This document shows, one piece after another, positions 45,650 to 57,115 of a stretch of 64,000 bases of DNA. The DNA comes from Spongilla lacustris (lineage: Eukaryota; Porifera; Demospongiae; Spongillida; Spongillidae): the NCBI GenBank assembly GCA_949361645.1, contig OX442416.1:10979869-11043868 (forward strand), read 5' to 3'. A program made the translations under genes and the position numbers. Below the pieces are notes generated by a model, which made no database searches, had not been told where the DNA came from, and worked only from the letters and a program-made list of their open reading frames with translations. Positions within the stretch are counted from its first letter, which is position 1; each line of letters opens with the position of its first letter.

Positions 45650-46866
45650 ATGAATTCTTCCGTTGATACCTTTTCTTCTCGTATTATATTCATCACAATC
45701 AGCGGTGTTTCTGTACTGGTGTGTCTATACTGGCAGCCATCTTGGTGTTTGCATGGTCTGAAGCTGCACAAAAGGGTCGTATACCGGCTTGCACTTTATA
45801 AAGTACTTTCTTCGTTGGCTCTATCAGTTGTGTGGCTGTTTAGTAGCCTTGATTACTTCAAACATGTTGATAACAGAGACGCTTACGGTCATTTCTGCGT
45901 CGCAATTGGATGGTTCAATTTTAAAATACAACCATAGATTTATTTTTAACCATAGATATAACAATATATATGATTTAACACATATCTGTATGCACAATGG
46001 ATGAAACTAGATGTGGGTAACCTTTCACCTCTTCTGTTTTGTTTGCGGTACAAGAACCGGAAGAAGCTAGAAGTGTTGTACGTTGTGACCTCGCTACTCG
46101 TACCAGCGGCAATAACTTGTGTGCCTCTCAGTCTGATAACCAACTCCTACGCATCTACAGGGGTATGCTATATTTCCGGGCCTGCCAAGTGCCAAACGAT
46201 AGCCATGCACCACTCACCACTGCACGTTGCCCTCTTTCAAAAGGCTGCACTGTGGGGTGCCCCGGCGATGGTTATACTTCTGGCTGCATCCACATCAATG
46301 ATTATCATCAGATGGTGATAAAACTAGTCTCGCAAGCCAGACGTACTTAGTCGTACGATATATGTCGGACTGGGGACGAGGAAAACATACCTTCCCAGAA
46401 CGTTTCACTCGTCCCCAGTCCACTCGCGCATACAACGACTAAGTACGTCTGCCTTGCGAGACTATGATAAAACTTGCCCACAATGTGAGTTGGAGGTCAC
46501 AGTCACATGATATGGATATAAACGAATCACCGATGCCCCAACTCATACATGCATGTAGTCCTGTGACCATGCAGTTTACTAAGGCACTTAAACAACTTCT
46601 TCCGTTGGTTGAGTTCCCATGCAGCACTGTTTTTTATCTTCATCATACCACAACTCATATATGACATCTACACTGCTCCAAACCCAGATGGACACCCAAT
46701 GTTACAAATTATTATTTCAGTATTCACCCCTATATGGAGCTTGTCATCAGATGTGGCCTTACTAGTCCACATCTCTGTGGCTAGATACTTACCAAGGAAT
46801 AGGAGGGTGTATTTATTTTTCTCCTGTTTGTCTTCAGGAAGGACAGGGCTATACTTCCGAAATTAA
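45650..46866 (+). pseudogene. Seven-transmembrane receptor pseudogene
   Basis: From the ATG at 45650: an extracellular NSS sequon, TM1 (IIFITISGVSVLVCLYW), HKR then TM2 (LALYKVLSSLALSVVWLFSS), then CVAIGWF at the start of TM3. An AT-rich stretch with stops (45915-45990) interrupts TM3. Reading resumes with FCLRYKNRKKLEVLYVVTSL (TM4), ITNSYASTGVCYI and ALFQKAALWGAPAMVILLAA (TM5), shifts frame through VIKLAHNVSWRS, then KALKQLLPLVEFP, and shifts again for FFIFIIPQLIYDIYTAPNPD (TM6) and TPIWSLSSDVALLVHISVAR (TM7). The KALKQLLPL and PIWSLSS motifs fit a receptor group that I associate with sponge and cnidarian expansions. At least three disruptions plus a MITE insertion make it non-functional. 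Confidence 0.7.
46325..46464. mobile_element. 140-bp MULE-like MITE inside the receptor pseudogene
   Basis: The ends are TAGTCTCGCAAG and its inverse CTTGCGAGACTA. They extend into an imperfect hairpin (AGACGTACTTAGTCG with CGACTAAGTACGTCT; GACTGGGGACGAG with CTCGTCCCCAGTC). It is flanked by an exact 9-bp direct repeat TGATAAAAC (46316-46324 and 46465-46473). A 9-bp duplication is typical of Mutator-like elements. It sits in the third intracellular loop region. Confidence 0.88.
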
Positions 46867-47341
46867 TGGAACTGTGCATCAGTATAACACTAACAAAATG
46901 TATGTCACATACATGTAACAAGAAGAGTATTGATGTATTGTAGTCCCCTCCTCCAGTCCCACTTCACTCACTCCGACAGGAACCTTTTGACTCTTTTGTA
47001 AACAAAATGTCTGGCAAAAATTTATTAACCCCCTACACCCCTCACCCCCCACCCCCCCCCCCCCCCTCACCCCCCACCCCCCCCCCCCCCTCAAAATCTC
47101 CTTGTATGTACTCGAAAAGATGGTGCGCAGCTAATCAGTGAGAACAAAATATAAAAAGCGCAGTGTACCTGGACTTGCTGCAAAGTCAAAGGCTATTGAG
47201 AGTAAGATGAATGAAAGTATTTCCATGCACCATTATGGACTAAAGTGAGTGATGGCAGTTGTAGTGGGCCAGGGATGTAACACATGCATTGAGGCTTTTA
47301 CTGGGAGCAATGGAGTGTCCAACTGAGTCTGGGGATATCCA
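46867..47341. other. Gene-free interval with two oligo-C tracts
   Basis: There are C-rich runs at 47043-47090 with A interruptions (CACCCCCCACCCC). No coding region is supported. Confidence 0.5.
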
Positions 47342-48004
47342 TAAGTGGCGGAGTTAGGGGGTGGCTGGAGGGGGCTTGCCCCCCCCCCCCCCCCCCCCCC
47401 TTAGATTTTGGTTTGTATAGTGACGTCAGTGCTTGGTCCCACCCCCTCCCCCTACTAATATATGTGAATGCGCATGTGTTTAGCACCTGTTTGCCTCATT
47501 TAAATACACGGCGAAACGATTAATTACACCATAGAGGTTGTGCACATACCTGTGTGCCTCCTCTAGTACCTTTGTCCAACGCGTCCAGCATGCAGGGTAC
47601 GGGGTGCACTTGCGTTTTTAGCGTTAACCAAGTTTTGCCGTGATTTTCGGCTGACCTACATGTAAATAATAAATAATAATATTGATTCACCTATCGTTAT
47701 TTTAATTTGCACGGCCCGATATAAAATGGACTGGGACAAAGTATTTGGTTTTCGAGACTACAAGAAAGTCTGGAAGCATTACCCATGTATATCTATCACT
47801 AAGCAATTACGGCTTTATGCTATGATTTGCATGGGACTCAAAAATTGCGAAAGTTGCAAAGCGGCTGCGGCTCCGCCCCAGACCCCGATGCATATCGATG
47901 AACTTACAGCGCTCTCCATACCCCTCTGCTGGGGGAGGCGTGTCCCTTCCCTCCCATTGATTTACTTTGCCCCCCCCCCACAATAACATCCTGGCTCCGC
48001 CAGT
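47342..48004. mobile_element. hAT-like element with oligo-C tracts, 8-bp duplication
   Basis: An exact 8-bp direct repeat GATATCCA flanks the element (47334-47341 and 48005-48012). The ends are TAAGTGGCGGAG and, inverted, ACTGGCGGAG, each followed inward by a C or G run (47381-47400; 47970-47980). This shows that the recurring (A/C)GTGGCGGA motif is an element terminus. A peptide open at 47726-47986 (MDWDKVFGFRDYKKVWKHYP) lies inside and reads out through the C tract, so it is not called as a gene. Confidence 0.75.
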
Positions 48005-48111
48005 GATATCCATTGAACTGAATATCTCCACCACTGCAGAAAGAGATGTTGTGACTCAGTATGACAGCTTTGACATGCTTTACGTTTAATAGCCGAGTAC
48101 CTGTAAGCACT

Positions 48112-48240
48112 GTCACGCGAAAATTGGTCCGGGCGGACCACTTCAGTTTCGCTGCCAAAATTGGTCCGACCCCGGACCACTTTTGGTTGCCAAATTTGGT
48201 CCGGGTTGCCAAAAGTGGTCCGGGTTTTATAAACTTGAAT
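48112..48240. repeat. Solo Ginger-like terminus
   Basis: TGTCACGCGAAAATTGGTCC starts the same way as the ends of the element at 25438-27905 and is followed by the same GGTCCGG/CCGGACC palindromes. No opposite end was identified. Confidence 0.55.
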
Positions 48241-50219
48241 GAAACCAGTCCTTGCATTGTTAAGTTCGTATATATGCATGGTGTGTTATTAAATATGATC
48301 CGAGGTAATAGGTGTGTGCAGTAAATATAAGCGTACTGTACGTGTACATGTATAACATGGTTTTGTCCTGCTGCTGATTTTAGCTTGAGAGATTCATGTA
48401 TGACTGAATAGTCAACTGACACAAATTGCATGTACAACTTTTTTATGCATGGCTAATGAATCATGTCCTGCGCACCTTTGCTACATGTAGCTCTTTAATT
48501 TCAGGATGGATGCACTGATAAGTTAACGATTATATTTAAAAGTACACATGCATGGAAGTGTGTCAAGTTACGTTTAAAAAAAATTGTCTCAACGTATCAT
48601 GAACTCGTTGAGGGTTGAAGGCGTGTTTTGGAGGATTGTAAATCAAATAGACCCTGATTTCATGATATCGATGGCACGGTATTCCTATATGATCCATATG
48701 CTCGCGCACATGCAGCAAGTACAACTGATTATCGAAAAATGAAAACAGCAGGCTTTAATCCTTGCCGTTGCTAAAAGGAGTGACTTCCGTTGGTTTTCTT
48801 AAGTCCAAAGTTATACCAAAAGGTTTGTAGCTTAAATAGCATCATTCTTCTCAACATCTTATTTTGTACACTGCATGCATGCATTGACAGATGCAGGCAT
48901 ATAAGAACCAAGCACAATTTGCAATGAACTACATTCATCGGCTTTAAACAGTACGTGCATGCATGCACTGTTAATATGTATATAATTATATATACCGGTA
49001 TATATATATAGACCTTACTCAAAGTTATCGTATGGATCCTGATTCACAATGAACATCCTTGTGTGGAGTTTTAATTACCTTGGAACTTACATGAAGTCCA
49101 AATAGATTCCTAGCTATAATCACAGAACGTTGCTGAAAATCAATCGTTTTGTCTTAATGTTTATAAGAGCCGCAGGTGATGTATCACATCATGTGTATGT
49201 TACCATCACTAGCATCGAATTCATCCTCATCTTCTCTGGCAATGAGACCATGCAGGCCTCCATAGGAGTATAGAAGGTTTGGTGAATAGAGTAGAGCTAC
49301 AAGAGCTGTTCCTATGTAATAGGGTATATAAGCACATGCATGGAGCTTTTCATTCACCTTTATCTGCTTGCGCCCTATATGTCTAGTGGCTGCTGTTGCA
49401 TGTGTTTCTTTTAATATCTTTATTCCCTAATATTACATGCAAATTCTACATCTTGCATGTAGTATAGTTTACCCATACTCTATTATCTACCGGCTAAACA
49501 TATAGATAACAGATTAATAAACAACAAAATGTCTTCACAGCAAACACCGGACCTAACGGTGGAGATCATGATACTTGATCCTGAAAAAAAAGAAGTTATA
49601 GACACCATCCTAAAAATTCAAGGGCCAGGTCAAAACCCCCCCCCCCCCCCCCCCCCACGCCTTTTACCACGCCCATTTTCGACCACGCCCCTTAAATCAT
49701 TACGTAATCGCCAATTGACCACACCACAATGGGAAAACAATGAGACGGATACTGCAAATTGCCGCATTGGCATTTGCCAAGTAGGCTTCATTGCTGGAGG
49801 CGCTGTTTCGCTTGTACCTTAGAATATCGCGATACTCAGTCAGTCTCTCGTGCCATGACGTAATGTACAGGCCGTAGGCCTATCGAATATTACTTCCATC
49901 CCTGCGCTCCATCTATCTCCAACAAGATTTGAAGAACGGGTACAAGAGCAGGTGGGGCATGCTTGCGTGGATGTGACCATAGTGACGTGAGCTCTTAACA
50001 ACATACATGTTACATGTAATTGTGTATGCTTCGTTGTACTACCGGCCCCCGGGTGAATTGATGTTATTGGTCACCACCGTTCTCAAGCACGTGATATAAT
50101 ATGCTTTACACGATGAAATAACTTAGAATCGCACTAGATAGGCACACCCATGAACACTGCATACAATATGATTCCGTCGAGCTAAAAAAAAAATTAGAAA
50201 ATTGACTGATGATTTTTTG
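48241..50219. other. Gene-poor interval with one weak first-exon candidate
   Basis: A TATATAAG box near 49325 precedes an ATG at 49529 that reads MSSQQTPDLTVEIMILDPEK, then KEVIDTILKIQ, a plausible N-terminus. The frame then runs into an oligo-C tract (49637-49656). No good donor or further exon was found, so it is noted only. Confidence 0.25.
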
Positions 50220-50365
50220 GCAAAGATCCCCCCCCCCCCCCCCCCCCCCAATTTTGATACCTTATAACTTTTATACCTAGACACCAGCCCCCCCCCCCCC
50301 CCCCAACTTTGATACCTTATAACTTTTGTACCTAGACACCTCCCCCCCCCCCCCCCCCCCCCCGA
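50220..50365. repeat. Tandem unit carrying three oligo-C tracts
   Basis: CTTTGATACCTTATAACTTT and GTACCTAGACACC, each preceded by 18-23 C residues, occur twice. A third C tract follows at 50341-50363. The period is about 59 bp. Confidence 0.8.
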
Positions 50366-50679
50366 AGAAAAAGAATAGCATATTCGTGATGCTCTCAATG
50401 AGCTCTTCAAAGTTGGGGGATGGTGTCTTCCACTTTGTTTCTTGCCCCTCCCCTCCCTTGATCCTATAATTTTTCTGTGTATGAATTAAAGTGGGGGACA
50501 GCATCGAGGAAGCATATTGCAATGTGGCGGTCAAATATCGCGGTCCACGCATTTATAGAGAACTTTTTTATCTGCAATGTTGAAGTGAAGTTTTACCTTG
50601 ATTTTATGATTCTTTTGGGCTTCAATTTTTCAAGTTTATTTAAATCAGTTTTTAGGACTTTACCTGTTTCCCCACTGAA

Positions 50680-50719
50680 AAAAAAAAAGCGGCTGGGGCT
50701 TCGTCCCAGCCGCTTTTTT
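50680..50719. repeat. Perfect short hairpin flanked by A and T runs
   Basis: AAAAAGCGGCTGGG and its inverse CCCAGCCGCTTTTT face each other across GCTTCGT. It looks like a bacterial intrinsic terminator. In this eukaryotic context it is more likely the remnant of a very small MITE or of repeat-end pairing. A related core (AGCGGCTGCGGCTCCGCCCC) is at 47863. Confidence 0.5.
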
Positions 50720-51615
50720 ACTCTTGTGTTCATTTAGCATGAAAATAAACATACTTTTTACAGTGTATTAAATATTGATAAGTTGAATAATAACTATCAA
50801 GCGCAATATTCGGATTGATTAATATAGAAGCCCGCGTGGATATGGATAGCGAATAGAAAACTCTTACACGCAAAACCATTGTGACCGTATTCTGGTCTAA
50901 ACGACACACACGTTTTACCTTTATACCTACTTGATTTAGCTATACCCGTTTCCTGAGGAAGGCTATCGCTCGCAAGGCCGTAGATAAGGGGGAGCTTGGG
51001 GGGGCACGTGCCCCCCCCCCCCAAAAAAATTTCTGTAACATTAATTACTTTTTAAAAAGTGCAATCACATGCGTGACAATCGCAATGACGGATATGTCAA
51101 TATTGATATCTTCAAAGGAGGACTCTGCATGAAGTCCCTACAAACTTCGGGTAATAATACTTCACTCAAGTGCTACAGGTGGGACAACTCAAGAGTATTC
51201 CGCCAAGCGTCCTTCTTTGTACTTTCCAGTATCTTTTCTCCCGTTCACAGCCAAAGGGTACTGCCTAGACCACATTATTGGGCATTGGGAATCAACAATG
51301 TGTCTAAGAAATATTCAGTGGAGGCATTAAAATAAAAAAGTTACGCTGTTTCTTGTTTTCTGAATAATGCTAATTAGTGATTCAAAGTGAATGTCCTTAT
51401 AATCAGAGCAATACTGCTGCCTCCGTAAGGTATTACTATCAACTTTAGACAATATAGCATTGAATACAGTTTTCAAAATGGTTTGGCTGTGAACAGTTAA
51501 AAAGTTATAAAGGTTTAAAGTGTGTGAATTTGCTATAATGAGACACTCCCTCATTATCTGATTAGGCCGCTTGACCGCAAATGTTTCAAGCGGCTTTTGT
51601 TTATTTTGTGCACAA

Positions 51616-51876
51616 ATGGAGTGCAATAGTGCTGCCGGTCCGCTGCACATTGCTGATGATCATGCAGGCTCTCAGTTGCTATACAGAGTACTAAGGGTAA
51701 GTGAAAATGTAACTCGAGTCTACAAACAACGGAACGATGCGTGGCGTTTTTACATCATACTCGTGGCTGCTGTAACTGATGATAATCCTGGTACATCGTT
51801 GCCGACGTCATTTCCGCATGGGAATGAAGCGGACAGCGCAGAATATGTGTTGCAGTTACGAGACGTTCAGAAGTAG
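51616..51876 (+). CDS. Small ORF in front of the transposase
   Basis: Eighty-six residues from an ATG at 51616: MECNSAAGPLHIADDHAGSQ, LLYRVLRVSENVTRVYKQRN, then a hydrophobic FYIILVAAV, ending at a stop 27 bp before the transposase ATG. It is in a different frame. It could be an accessory protein of the element, a 5' exon of the transposase, or chance. No family is recognised. Confidence 0.35.
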   Translation: MECNSAAGPLHIADDHAGSQLLYRVLRVSENVTRVYKQRNDAWRFYIILVAAVTDDNPGTSLPTSFPHGNEADSAEYVLQLRDVQK

Positions 51877-51905
51877 AAGCACTAACTGTTCAGTCACATT
51901 ATAGA

Positions 51906-54560
51906 ATGGTATGTGATTCCAGGGAGGTGGTTACATTTCCAGAGACCCATTTAACAAGTAGACATACATCTAGCTGCACAGCTGATAACTCTGCCAGTCA
52001 CGATTCAAGACTTCCAACTGCCGTTGAGATCGATTTAGCCTCCATGTCAGCAGGACCAAGCAAGAAGCCCAAAGGTAGTGCACATGAAAAGAAGCGGGCT
52101 ACAACTTTACACAAGCAACGAGAAAGAAAAAGGCACTCCAGAAAGGAAGAGGCTAAATCAAAATGGGAGGAGGCATGTGACAGCAGAAAGAAGATGATTA
52201 GTAAACTGGCTAATTTCTTAGAATCAAAGGATTGGAGCACTGTCTTGAACACTGCAGCTGGAGATTCACACTCACCATTTTGTGATGAAGAGGACATCCC
52301 TGTTACAGTAGATGATCTCTCAAAGGCGCAAGTTATGGATTTGACTATACGAGCATCATTGCTTCATCGCTTGTATACAGAGCTGAACAGTTTGAGACGA
52401 AAGTTGGAAAACATGTATGTTGTGGCTGAATGGTGCTCAATTCATGCTTGTCCAAAGGTTCATGCTAAGACACTTTTGCGTTGGAAGAGGGACTTTGAGT
52501 TGGGCGGTTTTACCTTCATACCCTCCAAGAAAGGGCGCCATCAGAGACCATGGATACTCACTGATGAAGCTTTCAAGATGAAAGCTAGAACTTTTATTAT
52601 GGAGAATGCTGCCCCAAAAGGAATACCCAATATGAAAGTTACTGACTTCCAGATATTTGTGAACACCGTCCTCCTAAAAGATGTTGATGTTCAGTCACTG
52701 AATGGTATTCGTGCTCCAATTTCCAAAGAGACTGCCCGGAAGTGGCTATACAAATTGGGTTGTACAAGCAAGTACATTTCTAGTGGTGTGTATTTTGATG
52801 GGCATGACCGAGAGGATGTACTTGAATATCGGGATAGCTGGCTTGCTCGAAGACAAGAGAGTGAAAAGTACATGCCTTTATATCTTCATATAAACATGCA
52901 TGAAGCAAAGGAACTTCTTTCCACACTGGATCCTGAAAGTGGTGAAAAGGTGGAATGCAATGAGATGCTCATTTCTGAGGTAACACTTCCTAAGGAACTA
53001 TGGGACAATCAAGAGGTGCCTGTACTGGAATTTCATGTAGATGATGTGCGGTTTGACTTTTCCAAGTTACGGATGGACAAGGATAAGTATCCATTAGGAG
53101 GATTGTGGAGCAAAAAGATTGATTGGACTCATCCAAGCTCTAAAAGGCTAATTCATGTTGTCCAAGATGAAAGCATTTACAAAAGTTATGCTGCTCAAAG
53201 TAAGGCTTGGTTCCTCAAAGATCAGCAGGTCATCAGGAAAAAGGGAGAGGGTAGAGGTGTGATGGCAAGTGGCTTTCTCACAGAAGTATCAGGAATGATT
53301 CTGCTCTGCAATGAAGATCTGCAGCACATAAATAACATGAGGACAATAAAAGGTAAGTGGTGCAAAATTGTCCCTATGACATAAATTTAATATAATCATT
53401 TTTCAGGAAAGGAGAAGCTCACATCTGTTGTGCCTTTGGATCCACATGGATTCTCCTATCTATTTATGAGGCTTTTCAACTACGGCACAGGAAATGGCAA
53501 GGAGGGATACTGGGATCACAAGCATATGATTAAGCAGGTGGATGAGTTCATTGATGTTTTTGAGCTGAAGTTTCCTGGCTGTACTGCAGACATCTCATTT
53601 GATTGGAGTTCTGGCCATGCGGCTTACAGTGAAGATGCTTTGGTGCTGTCAAACTTCAATACAAGGTACGGAGGGAAACCAGGCTCTAATGCCTATAAGG
53701 TAAGAGAGAAGACTGTAATCCTAGAGGAGTTTGGACCCAAATCGCATTTTAGGCAAGGTGAAGAGCAGTATCTTTTTTTCAGAGAAGGTAATCTTCCTCC
53801 ATTTTACTGCCAAAAGTCTAAATGCAAGCCGACTGACTATATTGGAAAGCCAAAGGGGTTAAAGCAAATATTGTGGGAACGTGGATTATGGAAAGATGGA
53901 ATGACAAGGGATGGGAAAAGGACAATCAAAGGGCAGGTAATAGTTGATAAAAATCTCAGCATGGAAGAGGCTATCATCAAGTGTCGAGACTTCAAAGAAG
54001 CTGTAAATGATTCAGCTCTTGCACAATACATTAGAAGTAGAGGGCACAAGTGTGATTTTACTCCCAAATACCATTGTGAGTGTTCTGCTATTGAATATTG
54101 CTGGGGACGGTCTAAGGTTTTCATGAAGATGTTTTGCAATTTCAACTTTTGTGACATGGTTAAACTTATACCTTCATCTCTGCTTGAGGATAATATTTCA
54201 CTATATACTACTCGAAAGTATTTTCGAATGACACGTGACTATCAGAGACTCTACATGAGGAAAGTGATAGCATCTGAAGCTGTGAAGCAAGTTAAACAGT
54301 TCAAGTCACATCGAACAATTTTATTTTCTGAGTATCAGAATTTAGGGAAGAAGTTCAAACCATGGCACAAGAACAAGGTTCCCAGGGAAAAATGGATGAA
54401 GGAGAAACTTGCTGAGGAAGAGCTGTTACGTGATGGTCTGCAGCTATCTTCTGTTGACCTAGCCCATCTAGATAGTGAAATAGACAGTGGTCAAGAAGAT
54501 AGTGCATATGAGTTACAGGATTCTGATGACGACTACAGAGTCAGTGAAGATGATGGATGA
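51906..54560 (+). CDS. DDE transposase (Tc1/mariner-IS630-like lineage), 866 residues, one intron
   Basis: Exon 1 is 51906-53352 and exon 2 is 53407-54560. The 54-bp intron is GTAAGT..TTTTTCAG with phase 1, and the junction reads TIK-GKEKLTS. Residues 59-100 are strongly basic (KKRATTLHKQRERKRHSRKE). The middle holds a helix-turn-helix-like stretch (HAKTLLRWKRDFELGG). The catalytic triad is readable: Asp421 in HVVQDESIYKS, Asp548 in SFDWSSGHAAYSEDAL and Glu712 in YHCECSAIEYCWGRSK, matching the family pattern (HDE, D..SxH, E..P/AIE..W). The tail is acidic (DSEIDSGQEDS). The protein cuts and joins DNA at the element's TIRs. No frameshift or stop is seen, so it may be active. The ATG at 51906 is the first in frame; later Met codons are possible. 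Confidence 0.92.
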
Positions 54561-55419
54561 TGCAAACAATACTGCAGCTTAAAACATTGTATGTACACAG
54601 TACTGTAGAGACATTCCGATGTTATTTGCGTAATGATATGAATTCGCGCGATCGCACTCACGCATGCCTCGCGCGCGCCCTAATTAAATACAATGCTGCC
54701 TAATTAATTTTCAATGTCTTATATCTTACTAACTAAACGCACAATCTTTTGGCGATTTATGACACTTTCTTTCACATCTTTCCTCACAATGAAACTTAAT
54801 TTTTTTTACATGCAAGTCTCTTCAATTAAGAAAACGAATAACCTTTAGGTCGAGGGGTTATCATCCACTATACCTCACTGACCTCATGTCATCCTGCTTC
54901 AAAATTCGTTGCACAAATACAGCAGTCATGTATGTATGTACCTATAGTTTTCGTTGTAACATCAGCTTAATTGGAGATTTAATACAGCTTGTTCCGCGAC
55001 ATCTACTTTACGCGGGGTTTTACCGCGAAAATATGAAAATCAATAACCAACCACAACTCAAAAACGGAACATGGTCAATTGTTTCCAATTGTGTTAGCAC
55101 TTTCTTCGAGCTTCACCTAGTATATATGTATAAAAAAATTGGAGCCAGCATTATCGTTCCGTAGTTACAGAGGCGGACATGTTTAGGAACACTCTTGAGT
55201 TGTCCCACCTGTAGTAGCAATCCCGGCTGCAAATCGCAATTCCAGTCGCCGGGATTTTTCCTTAATGAGCGGTGTATGATACCGCGCGCACGCATAGTTC
55301 AAATCAAGTTGTGAAGAATTGTGCTTACATGTAGGCTTATACGTACAAGCATGCCTATACAGTGACGAATATTATATATGAATTTAATTAGACTGAATTT
55401 AGATCGCAATATATGACAT

Positions 55420-55752
55420 TCAGACCTATTGTGCCCCCCCAAAGTATAAAAGTTATCTACGGCCCTGTGCTCGCACCATTCGATCGTGCAGCAGTAATAC
55501 TAATTAAACACGCTTGGAGGTCTTGGCTTTAGACCCCCCCCCCCCACACACACACACACACAAACACTTTGCATGGGTGAAATGCTAACTTGCGAATTCA
55601 CTATAGCGTTCACTATTCGTTTTTCAACTCGTAACTAATTATTCGTAGTGAATTTATTCATGACTGGTCGCGCCAAGGGGGGGGGGGGGGGGGGGGGGGG
55701 GGGTTACCCCAAAGACCCCCCCCCCCCCCCCGGGATCCGCCACTGAGACAAA
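55420..55752. repeat. Oligo-C/G tract cluster with CGGGATCCGCCACTG end
   Basis: C tract with CA repeats (55535-55562), a G run of about 25 (55678-55702), and a C run (55718-55731) ending in GGATCCGCCACTG. The last is the inverse of the CAGTGGCGGATCC motif at 5472, as expected for a right-hand end of the same element family. Confidence 0.6.
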
Positions 55753-57115
55753 ACCTGTCGCTAAAAAAAAAATCGTACAAAGAAACCATTTGCAATGAAT
55801 TACATTGAAATAGTTACAATGTAATTTAGCCGCTAGTTATTTGTTCATGGCTGAGGGCGTAGGTCATGTTCGAACGAAAAGATCACACCCAAAACACTCA
55901 GCGCTTAACACGAATAGCTATCCAAACCAGAGATCATATATATATATATATATATAATATTATATATATAATTATATATATATATAATATTATATATATA
56001 TATAATTATATATATATATATACAAACATTACGGCCTCTAGACTAGAGAAACCTCTTAAATATCCTCGATCAGGAGTAAAATCAAAGCTATGAGCCAGCT
56101 AGCAAGTCGATCAAAGAGAACAGCTCAGTTTATCTATTTATTGTGGCGACAAGGAGCCAGTTCGAATCTCTGACTTGCGGTGGTTCCCACAGCTGAAGCG
56201 TACTAAATAGATTTTACAGATGATGGTGTGTCTTCAATCAATCTGACTCGAAATAAAGATAGCCAAATGTTTTTAGTGAGCAGGGAAACATTCTCTGTTT
56301 GATCAAGGATGCTTGGGAACCTTGTTTACATGCGCAGTCATACTAACGTGATACAGCTGCTTGATAAGGATCTCAAGCCTTTGAATTTTTTTTGTTTAGA
56401 GTTTCCCGGTCGATTTATCATCCATAATGCAGACCATCATCCCTTCACTCTAAACGTTATTTGGAGTACAAATTTGAGACACGCCATCATTGGCAAGTTC
56501 TATTTAGTACAGCCGTAAGGCAAGTGTGTTCTCTCATGCACATCCGTATATCGGCAAGATTAAGCATGAAATGATAGAAGCTGCAGGGTTTTCCGTAGAC
56601 AGGACATATATGACATTCATTGTTTTTTTGTATACATTTAAGTCTTCAGTGATGGCCACAAGTTGCGTGTTAAGTGTTGCAACAATGAACACTTCATTCA
56701 CAGTTTACTTTTTATGGACAGCTTGCTTTTGTCAAGGCCAAAAGTTAAACCAACTAATTGCCCACCAAACAATGAATGTCATATATGTCCTGTCTACAGA
56801 AAACCCTGAGCTGCTGTTGTTCTCTTTGATCGACTTGCTATATATAGCAGTATAGCTGGAAGTGCTCCAGCTCGTGCATGGGTCTCCCCGAAGATATTTA
56901 AGAGGTTTCCCCTTAGGCTAGAGATTATGTCGTTTGGATAACTATTCGTGGTAAGCGCGCGGAGTGCTTTTGGGGTGATCGAACATACCCTCAGCCATGA
57001 ACGAAAAACTAGCGAATAACAGAACTATTTTATATAATGTAATTCATTGCAAATGGCTTCGTTGCCTAGCCGGGTCTCTTTCACTGTCTTTGTAGGAATT
57101 TTTTTAGCGACAGGT
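55753..57115. mobile_element. 1.36-kb foldback element with AT palindrome
   Basis: The left arm (about 55753-56130) and right arm (about 56830-57115) are inverted copies: ACCTGTCGCTAA at the tips, then CCATTTGCAATGAATTACAT, GTTCATGGCTGAGGG, AACCTCTTAAATATC and AAGTCGATCAAAGAGAACA. A TA palindrome (55933-56022) is private to the left arm. The middle holds a second inverted pair: CAGGACATATATGACATTCA at 56602 and its inverse at 56772. Peptides across the middle are by-products. The target duplication is not resolved. Confidence 0.78.
55933..56022. repeat. (TA)n palindromic tract
   Basis: About 90 bp of alternating TA with TAATATTATA and TAATTATA interruptions. It can form cruciforms. Confidence 0.9.

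Larger units (their letters stand above)
51176..55211 (+). mobile_element. Apparently intact DDE transposon, 4.0 kb
   Basis: The ends are CAGGTGGGACAACTCAAGAG at the left and its inverse at the right, extending through TTCC with one mismatch (26-bp TIR). Both are flanked by TA (51174-51175 and 55212-55213). TA duplications are the rule for Tc1/mariner-IS630 elements, and the encoded transposase agrees. One long transposase gene lies on the plus strand, with a small ORF in front. Nothing visible disables it. Confidence 0.88.

Noticed and set aside
47726..47986. 86-codon open frame beginning MDWDKVFGFRDYK
   Set aside because: It lies inside the 663-bp hAT-like element and ends through an oligo-C tract; no domain or splice support.
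50680..50719. Rho-independent terminator
   Set aside because: The hairpin plus T run fits the shape, but the genome is eukaryotic and no transcript ends here by other evidence.
56526..56855. 109-codon plus-strand open frame, hydrophobic
   Set aside because: It spans the inner inverted pair of the foldback element at 55753-57115; no conserved domain.
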